From: Luidia sarsii
Lineage: Eukaryota > Echinodermata > Asteroidea > Paxillosida > Luidiidae
Assembly: GCA_949987565.1 (NCBI GenBank)
Contig: OX465112.1
Coordinates: forward strand, 12,933,055 to 12,997,054
Length of the DNA stretch: 64,000 bases
Direction of reading: 5' to 3'
A model generated the notes under the pieces. The model saw nothing but the letters and a program-made list of their open reading frames with translations. It did no database searches and was not told the origin of the DNA. The position numbers and the translations under genes are program-made. Every line of letters starts with the position of its first letter. The first letter of the stretch is position 1. Positions 24,421-35,220 of the stretch are shown piece after piece.

Positions 24421-25376
24421 ATATTATCCCCACCTTTTTTCAGTCGATTTATGACCGCATGACGATTGGTGTAACGGACGGCACGACCGGTGTAACGGTC
24501 TGATCCGGGTCCGCCATGCTCAGATGAGACTGTTACCATATATGGATAAAAACTTTATGTGCAGTGCATATGGTAGTTGTCCATTTTGAAGGACGTGCTG
24601 AGTCGATACGGCCATTGGCAATGCAGCGCTTTCAGGCACGTTCGTTGACCCGTAGTTGTTTACCAACAACGCCCAGTACAAAGCCTAGTACCTAGGCCTA
24701 TAGAACTTGCAGCTTTACATTGGGGAAGAAATGCTACAGTTGTTCCCCCGTAATAAGAGTGTGTCGATTGAGTTTATACAATCAAAAGCAAAATATAATT
24801 TTACAGACTGTGTTCGTTCTCAGATAATCATAAACAACAGTCACATGAAGGGCGCCCCCATGTGCTTGTTCACTGACGCATCTGAGCACGCTGAGCAGCT
24901 GAGAACGTTGCTGCAACGTGCCGAGGTGAGCCAGTGACGTCACGGCTCAAATCAGCACGGGAGTCCGTCTGTGATCGTTACACCAGAACGTCAACATATC
25001 CGTCCGCCGATTAACACGGGTGTCGATGGGACTTCACCATTAGGAAAAAGATCGGCGTCATGGCATATCACGCTGACCGAGCCATCGTCAGAAAAACTAG
25101 ACCCTCGCCTCGCTGGCAAGACACTGGCGACGCTCATCGATCATTGAATCCTCTATTAGTGAATTTAATGAAGGGCCATCCAACACCGTGATGACCACCG
25201 GTCTGCAAAAATTGCTGGGATTTACGGAATCTCAGCGGCTGGGAAGATTCCGGCATGGGTGTTATGCGACTGCCGAGCCACCCAGAAAACTTCAGGGTAA
25301 AGATACCCCACCACCGTTACCACGTAGGGAACGCTGCAAACTTCACTCGTTAGCAATAATTGCTCGACGTGCATGG
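24421..25376. other. Unassigned non-coding sequence
   Basis: Contains a short duplicated GGTGTAACGG (about 24,468 and 24,490) and a TAGGCCTA octamer at 24,693. No gene signal. Confidence 0.4.
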
Positions 25377-25690
25377 TTTAAAGGTCCTATACAACATTAG
25401 TAAAGGTCAAATAATTGCCGCAGTTTGCCACTAAAAAAAAAAGCAATACTGCGAAGGCTTGAGCTCAAATGGTAATCCGGGAAAGTAGTAAATTCAAAAA
25501 ACCGTCACGGTTTTCGCACCGTTCTGTAGTGTAATAAATAGTTTATTACTCGCGTGTAATAAACTATTTGTCCATGTTTGAGTGAAGATTTCTCGAAAGG
25601 TGTAGCATGACCATCTACTGTGTAAATTAGAGGGAAAATTGTGGACATCGATGTTTCCCGATCTTCCCAATGTTGTATTGGGCCTTTAAG
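25377..25690. mobile_element. Foldback (MITE-like) element, family B, copy 2
   Basis: The left terminus TTTAAAGGTCCTATACAACA is inverted as TGTTGTATTGGGCCTTTAA at the right terminus. The ends match the element at 22,931-23,306 while the interior differs. The body contains a strong hairpin at 25,536-25,569. Confidence 0.6.
25536..25569. repeat. Perfect 14-bp-stem hairpin
   Basis: AAATAGTTTATTAC, six-base loop TCGCGT, then GTAATAAACTATTT. It sits in the body of the family B foldback element. Confidence 0.85.
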
Positions 25691-26215
25691 GTGAATGGTC
25701 GTCTCAGAATGTCTGTGCTGCTGATCTAAGAGCTTGGCTGATTTATTGGGTGCTGCGTCATGTTATCAACGTAAAATGTTCCGAATTTCAATATGATGAG
25801 GAGATGGCCTTCTAAAGAATTCCCATGGAATGAAAAGACTTGTAATAATGTTCTTCGGCAGCACACTATTGTTGTCGATCACTCCGATCTGAATCAAAAC
25901 GGAATGGTCGCGGAAATGAAAGCTCTGCGCTGGGAATAATAACTCACCCGAAGGACATTTTTTTCATTTTTAGAAGAAGAGGTGTGAGGCTTTCAGATTG
26001 GATCGGGGATTTTCGCCATTACCGACGTGTAATACCTCTCAAAGGCCTAGGGAAATGTAGATCTCGTACCATTAAGGTTTTTTGTTTGGGTATAGTGAGC
26101 CAGACACGAGTAGTGGAAGTTCGGACGAAAATAAATCAACTCGGAAGAGGGGAGGAGTAAACACGAAAGTTGCTGTTATCGATGGTGGGGTTGAACTTTT
26201 TGCTCTAGTTTCTTG
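25691..26215. other. Unassigned non-coding sequence
   Basis: No feature recognised. Confidence 0.4.
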
Positions 26216-26610
26216 CATGCATCTCTTTACCTGCCCCCTGCCCCCTGCCTCCGTCTCCGTCCTCATCTCCGCCCGGCGAAATGTCTGTCTCTGCCTCCGT
26301 ATCTTTCTCTTTCTGATTTTATCTTTGATTTGGTCTCTGTCCCTATAGTCTATAGGCCTGTGTCTGCCTTTCTCTCGGACTCTGTCTCTTTCTGATCCCC
26401 CCTGGCCCTGTCTCTCTTCAAATCTCTGTCCCCTCCTCTCTCTCTCTCTCTCTCTTCCTCTGTCTCTTCCTCGGGATCTCCCTCTGCGTCTATCCCTGTC
26501 TCTGACTGCCACTGACTCTGCCTCTGTGGTCACCCCTGTCTCTATCTGCCCCTTCCTCAGTTTCTCTGTCGCCTTCTCGGCCTCTGTCTTTTTTTTCAGT
26601 CTCCGTCTCT
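26216..26610. repeat. Pyrimidine-rich tract
   Basis: CTGCCTCCGTCTCTGTC-type repeats with a short (CT)n run near 26,440. Frames on both strands are compositional. Confidence 0.88.
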
Positions 26611-28351
26611 CACAAACAAAAATCCCAGCTTTCCTGAATATTAATGTGTATATTCATTACAAGACAATAATGCATTGCCAGGCGTATTATTATAATGTTT
26701 GCGATCGTCTCTTGTTGCCACAGACTGCGATCATGTAAAGAACTTCTTCGTTCGTTTGCTGGAATCTTACTACACGGAGGCACTGCATATCTCTGATGTT
26801 CCTAAAAAAGCGTAAACTGCATGTGAAGGACTAGTCATCCGAACCACCTGGCTACATCCTTCCCCAAGAAAGCCCTGGGAACAGCTGAGCCGACTACGGA
26901 CTGGTTGGTACTAACCGGTTAGCAGCAAGCACGGAAGCGTGTGGGTGCATGGGTGTGGGTGCGTATAATCGTGCCTTGTGGAGACGTTGTACAATAGGTT
27001 GAATAGGTCTCCGCGGGGAAATTGTAGAGGTGTATCACGTAGGTCTCCACAAGGTGTTTTTTTTACGAAACCGGTATTTTGAAATAACTCATAAAGGGGA
27101 AGAATATGTCGCAAGTTATAATGTTTTATACAATCCACATTTCCACCTAGAAAAGTGAATGTGATTGAAAAGGGAGCATTGTTTCTCACTCGGTTGTGTA
27201 GTGCACAACAATAAAGCTATGTATCCACAAGAATACACATTTAAATATGTAGGCATATGTGTGTGGGGGGACCCAGGTGGGATCCGACTGTGTTGGAATT
27301 CAGACTATTTGCAAATGCCAACAGTGAACGTGACACGTCCGCTCAGTCGTCTCACAGAACTTGATCATCCCGACAGGCTGTATGTTTCACCAAACCATCG
27401 TCACTTACCACCGACCGCAAGACGATGAGCGATGCACAGAAACCGTACGGTGCATCACAAGTTACGATGGACTATCCGTCGTATTGAGTTACGATGCATC
27501 GTGAGGCTTTGTGAACTGACCTAACTCGCCATCTGCCAGTTCTGAATGTGTTGTTGGGGTTTGCATGTACGAAATAAATATCAATGGTCCCTTGTTGCCC
27601 AAGTTCGTCATTAAATCAAATGATGGGTCTGTGAACAAAATGCGTGGGTCTGTGAACAAAAAGCGAAGAAATGACATCCTGTAAGGTATTCGCAATTACT
27701 ATCTGTATAGAGAGGGTGCTCTCCAGACAATACTTCTAGACAATCATTAATTTATTAGTCTCAACACCACAATACAGCGTGCACGCGCGTTACCTTGGAT
27801 GTTCGCCAAATCACAAATGGAACGATCATGGACGCGCGCCAACTTCTCTCCCTCAAAGTCCCGGATGTTCAGGGAAACGACACAATAGGCTATATGCGTG
27901 GGATGCACTCTTCAAAACGACGCTACAAATATTTTGAATCATCACTATCGTCCGTAGGCCGTTTTCCCATCTGGCGTACTTCTGCCCACGCTAAACGCGT
28001 CCTCTCACAAGGACGGAACTTCCAATCGCTTCTGAAACCCCCAAATAGATCCTAATCTCCTTGGAAGCGCAGTGTAAACATTAACCATTCAGGGCCATTC
28101 AGTCCCGTGGGTGGATGGCTTTTTTACCGTACACTATCGTCCACACGATCCCAACACGACTAAACCGTGCGGTTTCTTCAAATTGTTATCTTTTTCATCG
28201 CAGTTTTTTTGCCTTAAAGAACACTATAGTAGATGGCTTGAAGTTCGGAAAGAATTTTTCTCAAAGGCGATTTCCGTGACGCCGAGGAGAGTTGCATAGC
28301 CTAAACAACTGGCATTCCTCGTTTGAAAGACAGCTTCCGTTTTGCACTGTC
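26611..28351. other. Unassigned non-coding sequence
   Basis: A small 22-bp tandem duplication occurs at about 27,624-27,662 (GGGTCTGTGAACAAAA twice). Nothing else is recognised. Confidence 0.4.
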
Positions 28352-28432
28352 GTTGGAATCGCAGGCCGACTTGCGAGGCATATAAGCGTCACGACGTATG
28401 GCACTTAACCACCGTGGCTAAGCTATAAGTGC
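28352..28432 (-). repeat. tRNA-like sequence, left arm of an inverted pair
   Basis: The minus strand reads TAGCCACGGTGGTTAAGTGCC (A-box region) and, 35 bases on, a degenerate B box GGCCTGCGATTCC. A similar sequence lies in the opposite orientation at 28,741-28,820, and a telomere-like array lies between them. Probably a SINE head. Confidence 0.4.
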
Positions 28433-28530
28433 GCATGCTCGAAGCCAGGTTTTGCTGAGTCCTCCCACATTCATTCATTAATTCATTAATTCATTCATTT
28501 CCCAGGTAGTTACAGGCACAAGCACGAAAC

Positions 28531-28674
28531 AACCCTAACCCGTATCCTAATCCTAACCCTATCAACCCTAATCCTGAACCTAACCCTAATCGTAATCATA
28601 ATCCTAACTCTATCAGTAACGCTAACCCAACCCGAACTCCAACTCTAACCGTAACCATAACCCTAACCCCCTAA
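28531..28674. repeat. Degenerate interstitial telomere-like (CCCTAA) array
   Basis: About 145 bp built of CCCTAA, CCTAAT, CTAACC and close variants on the plus strand, the complement of the animal telomere repeat TTAGGG. Many units carry substitutions, so it is an old interstitial block and not a chromosome end. Confidence 0.8.
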
Positions 28675-28740
28675 GCCTTACTTCCGCTGGTTTACAAAAC
28701 ACGTCCTTGTATAGTCCCCACACAATTTACGGGGTAGAAG

Positions 28741-28820
28741 CATGGCTCAACGACGGTGGTTAAGCATCATATGTCGGTCCTGTTAGGCCTATATATCTTG
28801 AGGTGCGCTGGAATCTGACG
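28741..28820 (+). repeat. tRNA-like sequence, right arm of an inverted pair
   Basis: ATGGCTCAACGACGGTGGTTAAGC resembles a D-arm/A-box region and is homologous to the reverse complement of 28,352-28,432. It contains a TAGGCCTA octamer at 28,784. Confidence 0.4.
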
Positions 28821-29020
28821 CATGCGCCGATGGACCACAGGGTCAATTTCACTGTTGTACAAAAAAAACTGTTTCTCGAACGACTACTTGGACGAAGAGA
28901 TCGGACCTCTGGTCGACGGCAGGGTAACCCTGACTTTTTAGGATGAATAAAATATCAGGACTGTAGAGCGCCTTACGTTGCGTTCCTGAGGTCGTGACCT
29001 TTCACGAAGGATTCTGTTAA

Positions 29021-29050
29021 AGATCTCTCATAGGATCGAAACGTTAGACC
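29021..29050 (+). repeat. Partial Penelope-type terminal hairpin module
   Basis: AGATCTCTCATAGGATCGAAACGTTAG retains the GGATCGAAACGT core and a stem partner but lacks the normal upstream GCCTTTGAGAAAGG. Confidence 0.45.
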
Positions 29051-29839
29051 CTTCTACGGTGTTTTTGGACATGGAGGCCAGGCATTTTGGGCATAAGCAA
29101 GTCAATATTAGGCCGGTTGATTCATTTTGGTAATATATTACTTTGTGCTTTTGCTTGAATTCTTCATTATATTTTATCTTCTCTGGATGCGATTTTTGCC
29201 AGACATGTGTTTCCATTACGAGTACGCCTTTTTCAACCACGATCTGTGTGGAGTTTATTTTTTCAAGCCGTCGTGATACTTGGCCACTATGTTTGAACCA
29301 TGCGTAAATAAATCTGAACAAAGGCGCTAGGAAGTCGCTCGTGAAAAGAGCCTTGATTCTTTCCTCTCCCTTTCTTCTCCCCCACCCGCCCGCATCTTCT
29401 CCTCTGAAGCGGAGGGGGGAAGTGGCCTAAAGTGACAGATTGCCGGACGGACAGGCGCCGTAATCAACCTTGACTTGCACGGCCAAGGTCTGTCACACCG
29501 AGACCCTTCTGCCTCTTCTCCCCTGTTTTTACTCGTTGACGGGAGATGACGGCTACACTCTCCGCCGACCGGCATTGGCTTCTGGACGGCCGAGCATCTC
29601 CGCCCCGTGACGGGGAAAGGGTCAGACTCTCCGATACAAGGGGGACAAGGTGTCAGCAGATGACAGATTAGATAACATACGGGCCTTGGTTTCATTTCGG
29701 TGACCGGGGTCGATCTGTGAATTTTTTTTTTACTGTCCTGAATAGAAAGCATTTTATTCTGAAAAATTCAGTGTTCTTCCGAAATTCTGATACAGCAATA
29801 CACACATTACACACAATATTGATATCTCAAAAAATAGTG
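29051..29839. other. Unassigned sequence upstream of the Penelope-like copy
   Basis: GC-rich between 29,380 and 29,640, with a 141-codon minus-strand frame that has no recognisable domain. No gene is called. Confidence 0.35.
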
Positions 29840-30100
29840 GGCCTGACGTTTCGATCCTAGCGGGACCTTTATCAAAGGCAGAGTGACAAGGACAAATCAG
29901 ATACATGTACACGAAGGAAGGGTGAAGAGAGTGAATAGGACACGGATGAGAAACAAGGGACAAAGAGTAAAGCTAGTAGGGCGAGATCAAATTGAAGGGC
30001 AAGGAGTAGGGTAAGGATTAGTGAGAAGAGGGGAAAAGATCAAAGAGAGAAGTGTGGAGGAGTGAACACAAAAGAAGAATTATCAGAAAGCTGCATGGTG

Positions 30101-30600
30101 TTAGTCATTATCCTCCTGGATGTTGAGACCATGTGGTTGAATAGTCCGAAGAAGCTTAATCCACATTTTCTCACGGCTAAGACGGACAGCAGTACTACGG
30201 TGACCAAGGGATCCTATGCCCAGTACATTCATATCTGATATCGAATGATCAGGGAGATTTAAGTGATACCCAACAGGGGTGTCCATTTTACCGGTTTTGA
30301 TTGTATACCTATGGCCATAGATATGTTTTTGGAGGGTGTTTTTGGTCTCACCAACATACTGGAAATTACAAACTCTACAAGAGATGAGGTAGGCCTATAT
30401 GATGTTTGAGGTAGTGCGGGTGATAGAGCCATAGGTCGTGTGGATAGTTCCAGAAGAATGTCCATTGAAAGAGTCTATTTCCTTGACATGTGTCTTGCAA
30501 ACAATGCATTTCGAGATACACTTAAACGTACCAAATTTAGTGGGAGGTGAAGTGTCCAAAGGGATAACTTCTGCTCGGACAATTAAGTCACGCAGGTTAC
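30101..30600 (-). pseudogene. GIY-YIG endonuclease domain of Penelope-like copy 1 (broken)
   Basis: The C-terminal part encodes the Cys-rich linker (CISKCIVCKTHVKEIDSF) and a GIY-YIG nuclease: a degenerate GIY block (SNII then YLISC), QYVGETKNTL as the YIG strand, and IYGHRYTIKTGKMDTP as the following helix region. It ends NIQEDND-stop at 30,101. A six-base insertion relative to copy 2 changes AACATCATATAC to AACATCATATAGGCC, creating an in-frame TAG and a TAGGCCTA octamer at 30,390. In the family this nuclease nicks DNA to prime reverse transcription. Confidence 0.88.
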
Positions 30601-30611
30601 GGGGGTTACGC

Positions 30612-31563
30612 AGGAAGGAGCCATGCGCGTGCCCGTGGCAGTGCCATGCACTTGAAGATAGTGCTTGCCAGCAAAGGAGAAATTGTTCTTGGCCAGCACT
30701 AGCCTCACGAGGGAGGTTATGTCAGAGGTGGAAGGAGAAGACTGTTTTCCTTTGGCCAGGGCCGAGGAGCAAGCTTGAATGCCTTCTTCCTGTGGGATGT
30801 TAGTGTATAGAGAGGAAACGTCAATAGTACCAATTATGGCAGTGGTCGGAATTTGATCCTTGACACTTTCCAACTTTCGCAGAAAGTCGGGAGTGTCATG
30901 GACGTAGGATGGGATTTGGGGACCCAAGGGTCTGAGAAAAGAGTCAATGAAAAGAGATATATGTTCCGTACGTGAACCATTGCCAGAGATGATGGGGCTG
31001 CCTTGGTTGTTGGTCGTGTGAATTTACGGGAGAAGGTAGAATCTGGCAGTTTTACAATTGATTTGTGATAGGAATCTGTGAGCTTTTTCACTCAATTGAT
31101 CACGTGATCGCATGTCATCCAAAATTTCCTGAATTTGCTCTGAAAATTTGCCAGTGGGGTAAGAGTCCAGACAATTATAGTGCTGGGGACTGTTTAGATG
31201 GCGATTGGCTTCATCAATATATTTTTGGCGATCCATGATTACTACGGCTGACCCTTTATCTGCTGGCTTGATAATGATGTCACCGCGGGAACGTAGAGTG
31301 TTGAGAGCAAGACGTTCTTCCCTAGGGAGATTGTCGTGGGGCTTACGGGTAAGATGAGTCAGTTGTTGCAAAAATATAAAATTGAGATATCTACATAGCT
31401 GGATAGACCTTATCAACTGCTCCGTTTGCGTGTAGGTGTTTGTTAGATAGCATGCATAGCATGTTGCACTCTGGAGATATGGCAGTTTCCAAAATCCCTG
31501 GTTTTCATTTTCACCAAAACTGTTAACAGAGAAAACAAGCGTTAAAGATTTATACTCAGACAT
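30612..31563 (-). pseudogene. Penelope-like reverse transcriptase, N-terminal half (broken)
   Basis: This would copy element RNA at a nicked target. The frame starting at 31,563 holds the PLE RT1 block (IIIKPADKGSAVVIMD), then FYLLP followed by a TAA stop where a lysine of the usual PKIH motif is expected (about 31,023). The same frame continues with the Asp-containing block TIDVSSLYTNIPQEE (metal-binding motif A) and GTATGTRMAPS (motif B). The motif C YIDD block and everything up to the linker are deleted, with a frame shift, and translation would run into CVTPVTCVT and stop. It cannot make an active enzyme. Confidence 0.9.
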
Positions 31564-33204
31564 CCTAAGAAGTTTCTTTTGAAAATGTGCACAGCATTTT
31601 CCTGATACAAATTGTTACTTCGCATGAAGGATTACAAAAGTTAGGAACCTAAAGAATTCAGAAATTTTAAAAAAAAATGGAGAAAAGTGAAAAAACCCGC
31701 ATTTTCCACATTGAATCGCCCGTAACGCAATATCATGCTGCGCAACATATGGCTCATTTTCACAAAGCGGGTCACTATTATTATGTAGGTCATAAAAGTT
31801 GCATATTTTTGTGTACAATTCCAAACTGTAAGACAGTGGCTTGCATTTCCTTATGAATCCTGCTCAGGAATTTATGTTACACAGATCTCATGCTTCTGCA
31901 TTATTCTGAGAGAAACTATTTAAAGTTTTGAAACAATGAAAAAAAAAAAGAAAAAAAAAATAAGCAAAAAACTCAATGAAAACATAAGGGCATATTACGT
32001 AAAGTCTTCGTGCTATCTTTTCTCATAATTCGCTCGCAAACGTTCGAATCGTTTGTTTGTCCAAATGTAAAAAGGATAACTTGTTTTCCCTCCACGAATA
32101 TTTCCATAGGAAACGGAAGGCGTGTGTGTGGGGGGGTCACCTCCCACTGCGGGGATGTTTGCGCAGGATGGTTAGATGTTTCTCGTTCTTTCTCCACAAG
32201 AACGACAATGGAGGAATCGCAATTGATAGCCGTGGTTGCTGTTGGTTTTGTGTCCGCACGTCCAGCAACTCGAGGCCAGTGTTCATGGCTGTTTGAGAGG
32301 CCAGCCGAAGCAATAACAAAAACACGTGGCTGCACTACTACGAAAACACTGCCCGCACTTTCCACACAATAGGCGGGATGGCACGTAGAGGGCGCACTGG
32401 GACTCTCCGTGCTTTGTATTTTTCCAACGGTGTAAACCATCTCCGATGATAGGCACTCCCTCAGCCTCGTGGGTGCAGAACACTAAATCGAGCTCCCATT
32501 GAACACTGTACTACCAAAAAACTCGCTTTCAAAGCCAATTATCCCACGCCCAAAAGTCTCTCAGTACTTGTAGCTATACTTAAAATTGTAGTTTGGACCT
32601 TCATCTCTCAGATTCTTTTCAATTTTAGTGCCCTTAGCCGATTTTTTGCTAATTACCCCCAGAAAATAACACCCACAAAATGTGTAGTCGTCCAAGTCGA
32701 ATTTCTGCAAGGATTTTGGGATGGACCCCTCCACTTCCGCAGCCAAATAGGGCCACATTTAAAGCCAGATATGGTCTACATTTCATACCAAATTGAAGAG
32801 TCAACCCCCAGGTTGTCTTAAGCTTCACTTGTTCTACAATGTATCAGTTAATTAGCCTCCAAAGACCCCTTATCAAAAAAGCTGTGGGTACACACTTTAT
32901 GATAATCAGCTCGGCGGATGGATTTTGTGTGCTGCACCCTCGTAACTCACACTTAAACTACATAGCGCCCTCTAGTGTACAATCGACAGCAATATCTTCG
33001 AGCAGAAAAGTCGGTTTCTCCATACAGGTGATTTTCGAGGTCATTTTATTCCAGCAGAATCCAGAACTGTTATGCAATTAAAAGAAATATCAATCAATAT
33101 CTGAATGAAAGAAGGTATAAAACGGATAATGGTTGAATGTTTCTGACTGGCGCCCCAACCCTGACAAAGACTAGTTGACTTTATGAAGGTCACTATCTAA
33201 GGGC
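31564..33204. other. Unassigned sequence between the two Penelope-like copies
   Basis: Includes A-rich runs near 31,940, frames on both strands at 32.0-32.4 kb without motifs, and CTCF-like AGAGGGCGC cores at 32,388 (plus) and 32,966 (minus). I see no tandem-repeat junction joining the two elements. Confidence 0.4.
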
Positions 33205-33278
33205 TAGGTTAGCTAACTCATAATGATAAGAGCGCTGGAACCCAAAAGCAGAAGTCAAATCTTCAATTCCCGTTGCAC
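33205..33278 (+). repeat. tRNA-like (SINE-head) fragment
   Basis: GGTTAGCTAACTCATAATGATAAGAGC resembles a tRNA D arm/A box, followed about 40 bases later by CTTCAATTCCC, a degenerate B box. The stems are decayed. Confidence 0.35.
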
Positions 33279-33467
33279 TCAATGTTTTCTTTGCCATGTT
33301 TTAATATGTTTAAAACAATCACTTATAGGTCCATCAAATTCTACAAACGACTCTTAAACTCTCTTATTATTCTTAACGCAAAGTTGTCAACAAACCGACC
33401 ACGAGAGTGACTTAATCGTTTAAGGTGAAAAGTGCGTAAAATGACTACCAGCGAGTCAAACGTCCAT

Positions 33468-34919
33468 GACACTCCCGACTTACTGCGAAAGTTGGAAAGT
33501 GTCAAGGATCAAATTCCTGCCACTGCCATAATTGGTACTGTTGACGTTTCCTCTCTATACACTAACATCCCCCAGGAAGAAAGCATTCAAGCTTGCTCCT
33601 CGGCCCTGGCCAAATGAAAACAGTCGTCTCCACCAATCTCCGACATAACCACCCTCATGAGGCTAGTGCTGGCCAAGAATAATTTCTCCTTTCTTGGCAA
33701 GCACTATCTTCAAGTGCATGGCACTGCCATGGGCACGCGCATGGCTCCTTCCTTTGCATGCTTCTTCATGGATGACCTTGAGGAACGCATGCTCAGTGAG
33801 GCTCCATGCCGTCCCTGGATTTGGTAGAGATACATAGATGACGTGTTCTTCATTTGGACTAGGGACGGTAGCAGCTTTAATGCTTTCTTTGACCACATCA
33901 ATTCCTTCCATAGGACTATCAAATTCACATGGAAGCAGTCTCTTCAACAGACCCACTTTCTGGACGTCACCGTCTGGAAAGACCTCAATACACTCCCTAC
34001 TGACTTGTATTCTAAGCCCACCGACACTCATCAATATCTCCATTCCTCCAGTTGTCACCCTAGACACTTTAAGACTGGTATAGCTTACAGCCAGGCCCTC
34101 AGATTGAGGCGCATATGTTCCAATGAGTCTGACTTTCGCCGCCATACACGTGTATTGGCCAGTAACTTGGTTGCTAGAGGCTATAGTTCTCGCCAAGTGA
34201 AGAACTCCATTGCTAAAGTCTATTCCATTCCTAGAAGTTCGGCACTAAAACAAAAGCCACCAGGTCCCAAGGACAAGCCCAAGGTTCCCTTAGTTACTTC
34301 CTACCAACCTTCTCTTCCTCCTCTCAGGAAGATAACTAAGGAAAACCACCATATTCTCCACACTTCAGATCGTCTGGCTGAAGCCATTCCTAATTCGCCT
34401 GTTTTGGCTTTCAGACGCCCCCGTAACCTGTGTGACTTAATTGTCCGAGCAGAGGTTCCCCCTTTGGACTCTTCACCTACAACCAAATTTGGTACATTTA
34501 AGTGTATCTCGAAATGCATTGTTTGCAAGACACACGTCAAGGAAATAGACTCTTTCAATTGACATTCTTCTGGAACTACCCACACGACCTATGGCTCTAT
34601 CACGTGCACTACCTCAAACATCATATACCTCATCTCTTGTAGAGTTTGTAATATTCAGTATGATGGCGAGACCAAAAACACCCTCAAAAAACGGATCTAT
34701 GGCCATAGGTCTACTATCAAAACTGGTAAAATGGACACCCCTGTTGGGTATTACTTCAATCTCCCTGATCATTCGATATCAGATATGAGTGTACTGGGCA
34801 TAGGATCACTTGGTCACCGTAGTTATGCTGTCCGTCTTAGCCGTGAGAAAATGTGGATGAAGCGTCTTCGGACTATTCAACCACATGGTCTCAACATCCA
34901 GGAGGGTAATGACTAACAC
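33468..34919 (+). pseudogene. Penelope-like RT/GIY-YIG polyprotein remnant (three stops)
   Basis: One continuous frame (codons beginning at positions divisible by 3) runs to the natural stop at 34,917, interrupted by TGA at 33,615, TAG at 33,825 and TGA at 34,560. Copy 1 has GGA at the first and third sites. It contains VDVSSLYTNIPQEE (motif A), GTAMGTRMAPSFACFFMDD (motif B), YIDDVFFIW (motif C with both catalytic Asp), FLDVTVW, the CISKCIVC linker and the GIY-YIG block. In the YIG strand the usual QYVGET reads QYDGET. The N-terminal RT block is absent through truncation. All three stops are single-base changes with no frameshift, so inactivation is fairly recent. Confidence 0.92.
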
Positions 34920-35220
34920 CATGCAGCTTTCTGATAATCCTTCTTTTGTGTTCAGTCCCTCACACTTCTCTCTTTGATCTTTTTCCCTTGTCACTAATCC
35001 CTTTGCCCTTCTCTTTGATCTAACCCCCTCTTGTCACTAATCCCTACCCTACCCCTTGCCCTTCCCTTTGATCTCTCCCTACCAGCTTCACTCTTTGTCC
35101 TTTGTTTCTCATCCGTGTCCTATTCACTCTCTCCCCCTTCCTTCGTGTACATGTATCTGTGTTGTCCTTGTCACTCTGCCTTTGAGAAAGGTCCTGCTAG
35201 GATCGAAACGTCAGGCCCAC
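33468..35220 (+). mobile_element. Penelope-like retroelement, copy 2 (5'-truncated)
   Basis: Homology to copy 1 begins abruptly at CGTCCATGACACTCCCGAC and runs through the reverse transcriptase core, linker, GIY-YIG domain, CT-rich 3' UTR and terminal hairpin module (35,178-35,220). 5' truncation is typical of this class of retroelement. The 3' UTR has an extra TCACTAATCCC-containing duplication of about 50 bp relative to copy 1. Preceding sequence is unrelated to copy 1, so the truncation point is about 33,468. Confidence 0.93.

Larger units (their letters stand above)
29840..31563 (-). mobile_element. Penelope-like retroelement, copy 1 (internally deleted)
   Basis: Read on the minus strand, this is a Penelope-like element: reverse transcriptase N-terminal part, then the linker and GIY-YIG endonuclease, a CT-rich 3' UTR and the terminal hairpin module ending GGATCGAAACGTCAGGCCCAC at 29,840. 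It is closely similar to copy 2 (33,468-35,220), which points outward in the opposite direction. About 0.67 kb of the reverse transcriptase core is missing at roughly 30,600-30,620. The 5' limit is uncertain: recognisable protein starts near 31,380, although the frame is open to 31,563. No target duplication can be assigned. Confidence 0.92.

Noticed and set aside
28531..28674. Chromosome end
   Set aside because: The units are degenerate and ordinary sequence continues on both sides, so it is interstitial.
30834..31091. Separate minus-strand gene of 85 codons
   Set aside because: It is another frame of the Penelope-like reverse transcriptase remnant, whose true frame contains recognisable RT motifs.
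33663..34196. 177-codon minus-strand frame
   Set aside because: Antisense to the Penelope-like copy 2 coding frame, which carries the conserved YIDD and GTRMAPS motifs.
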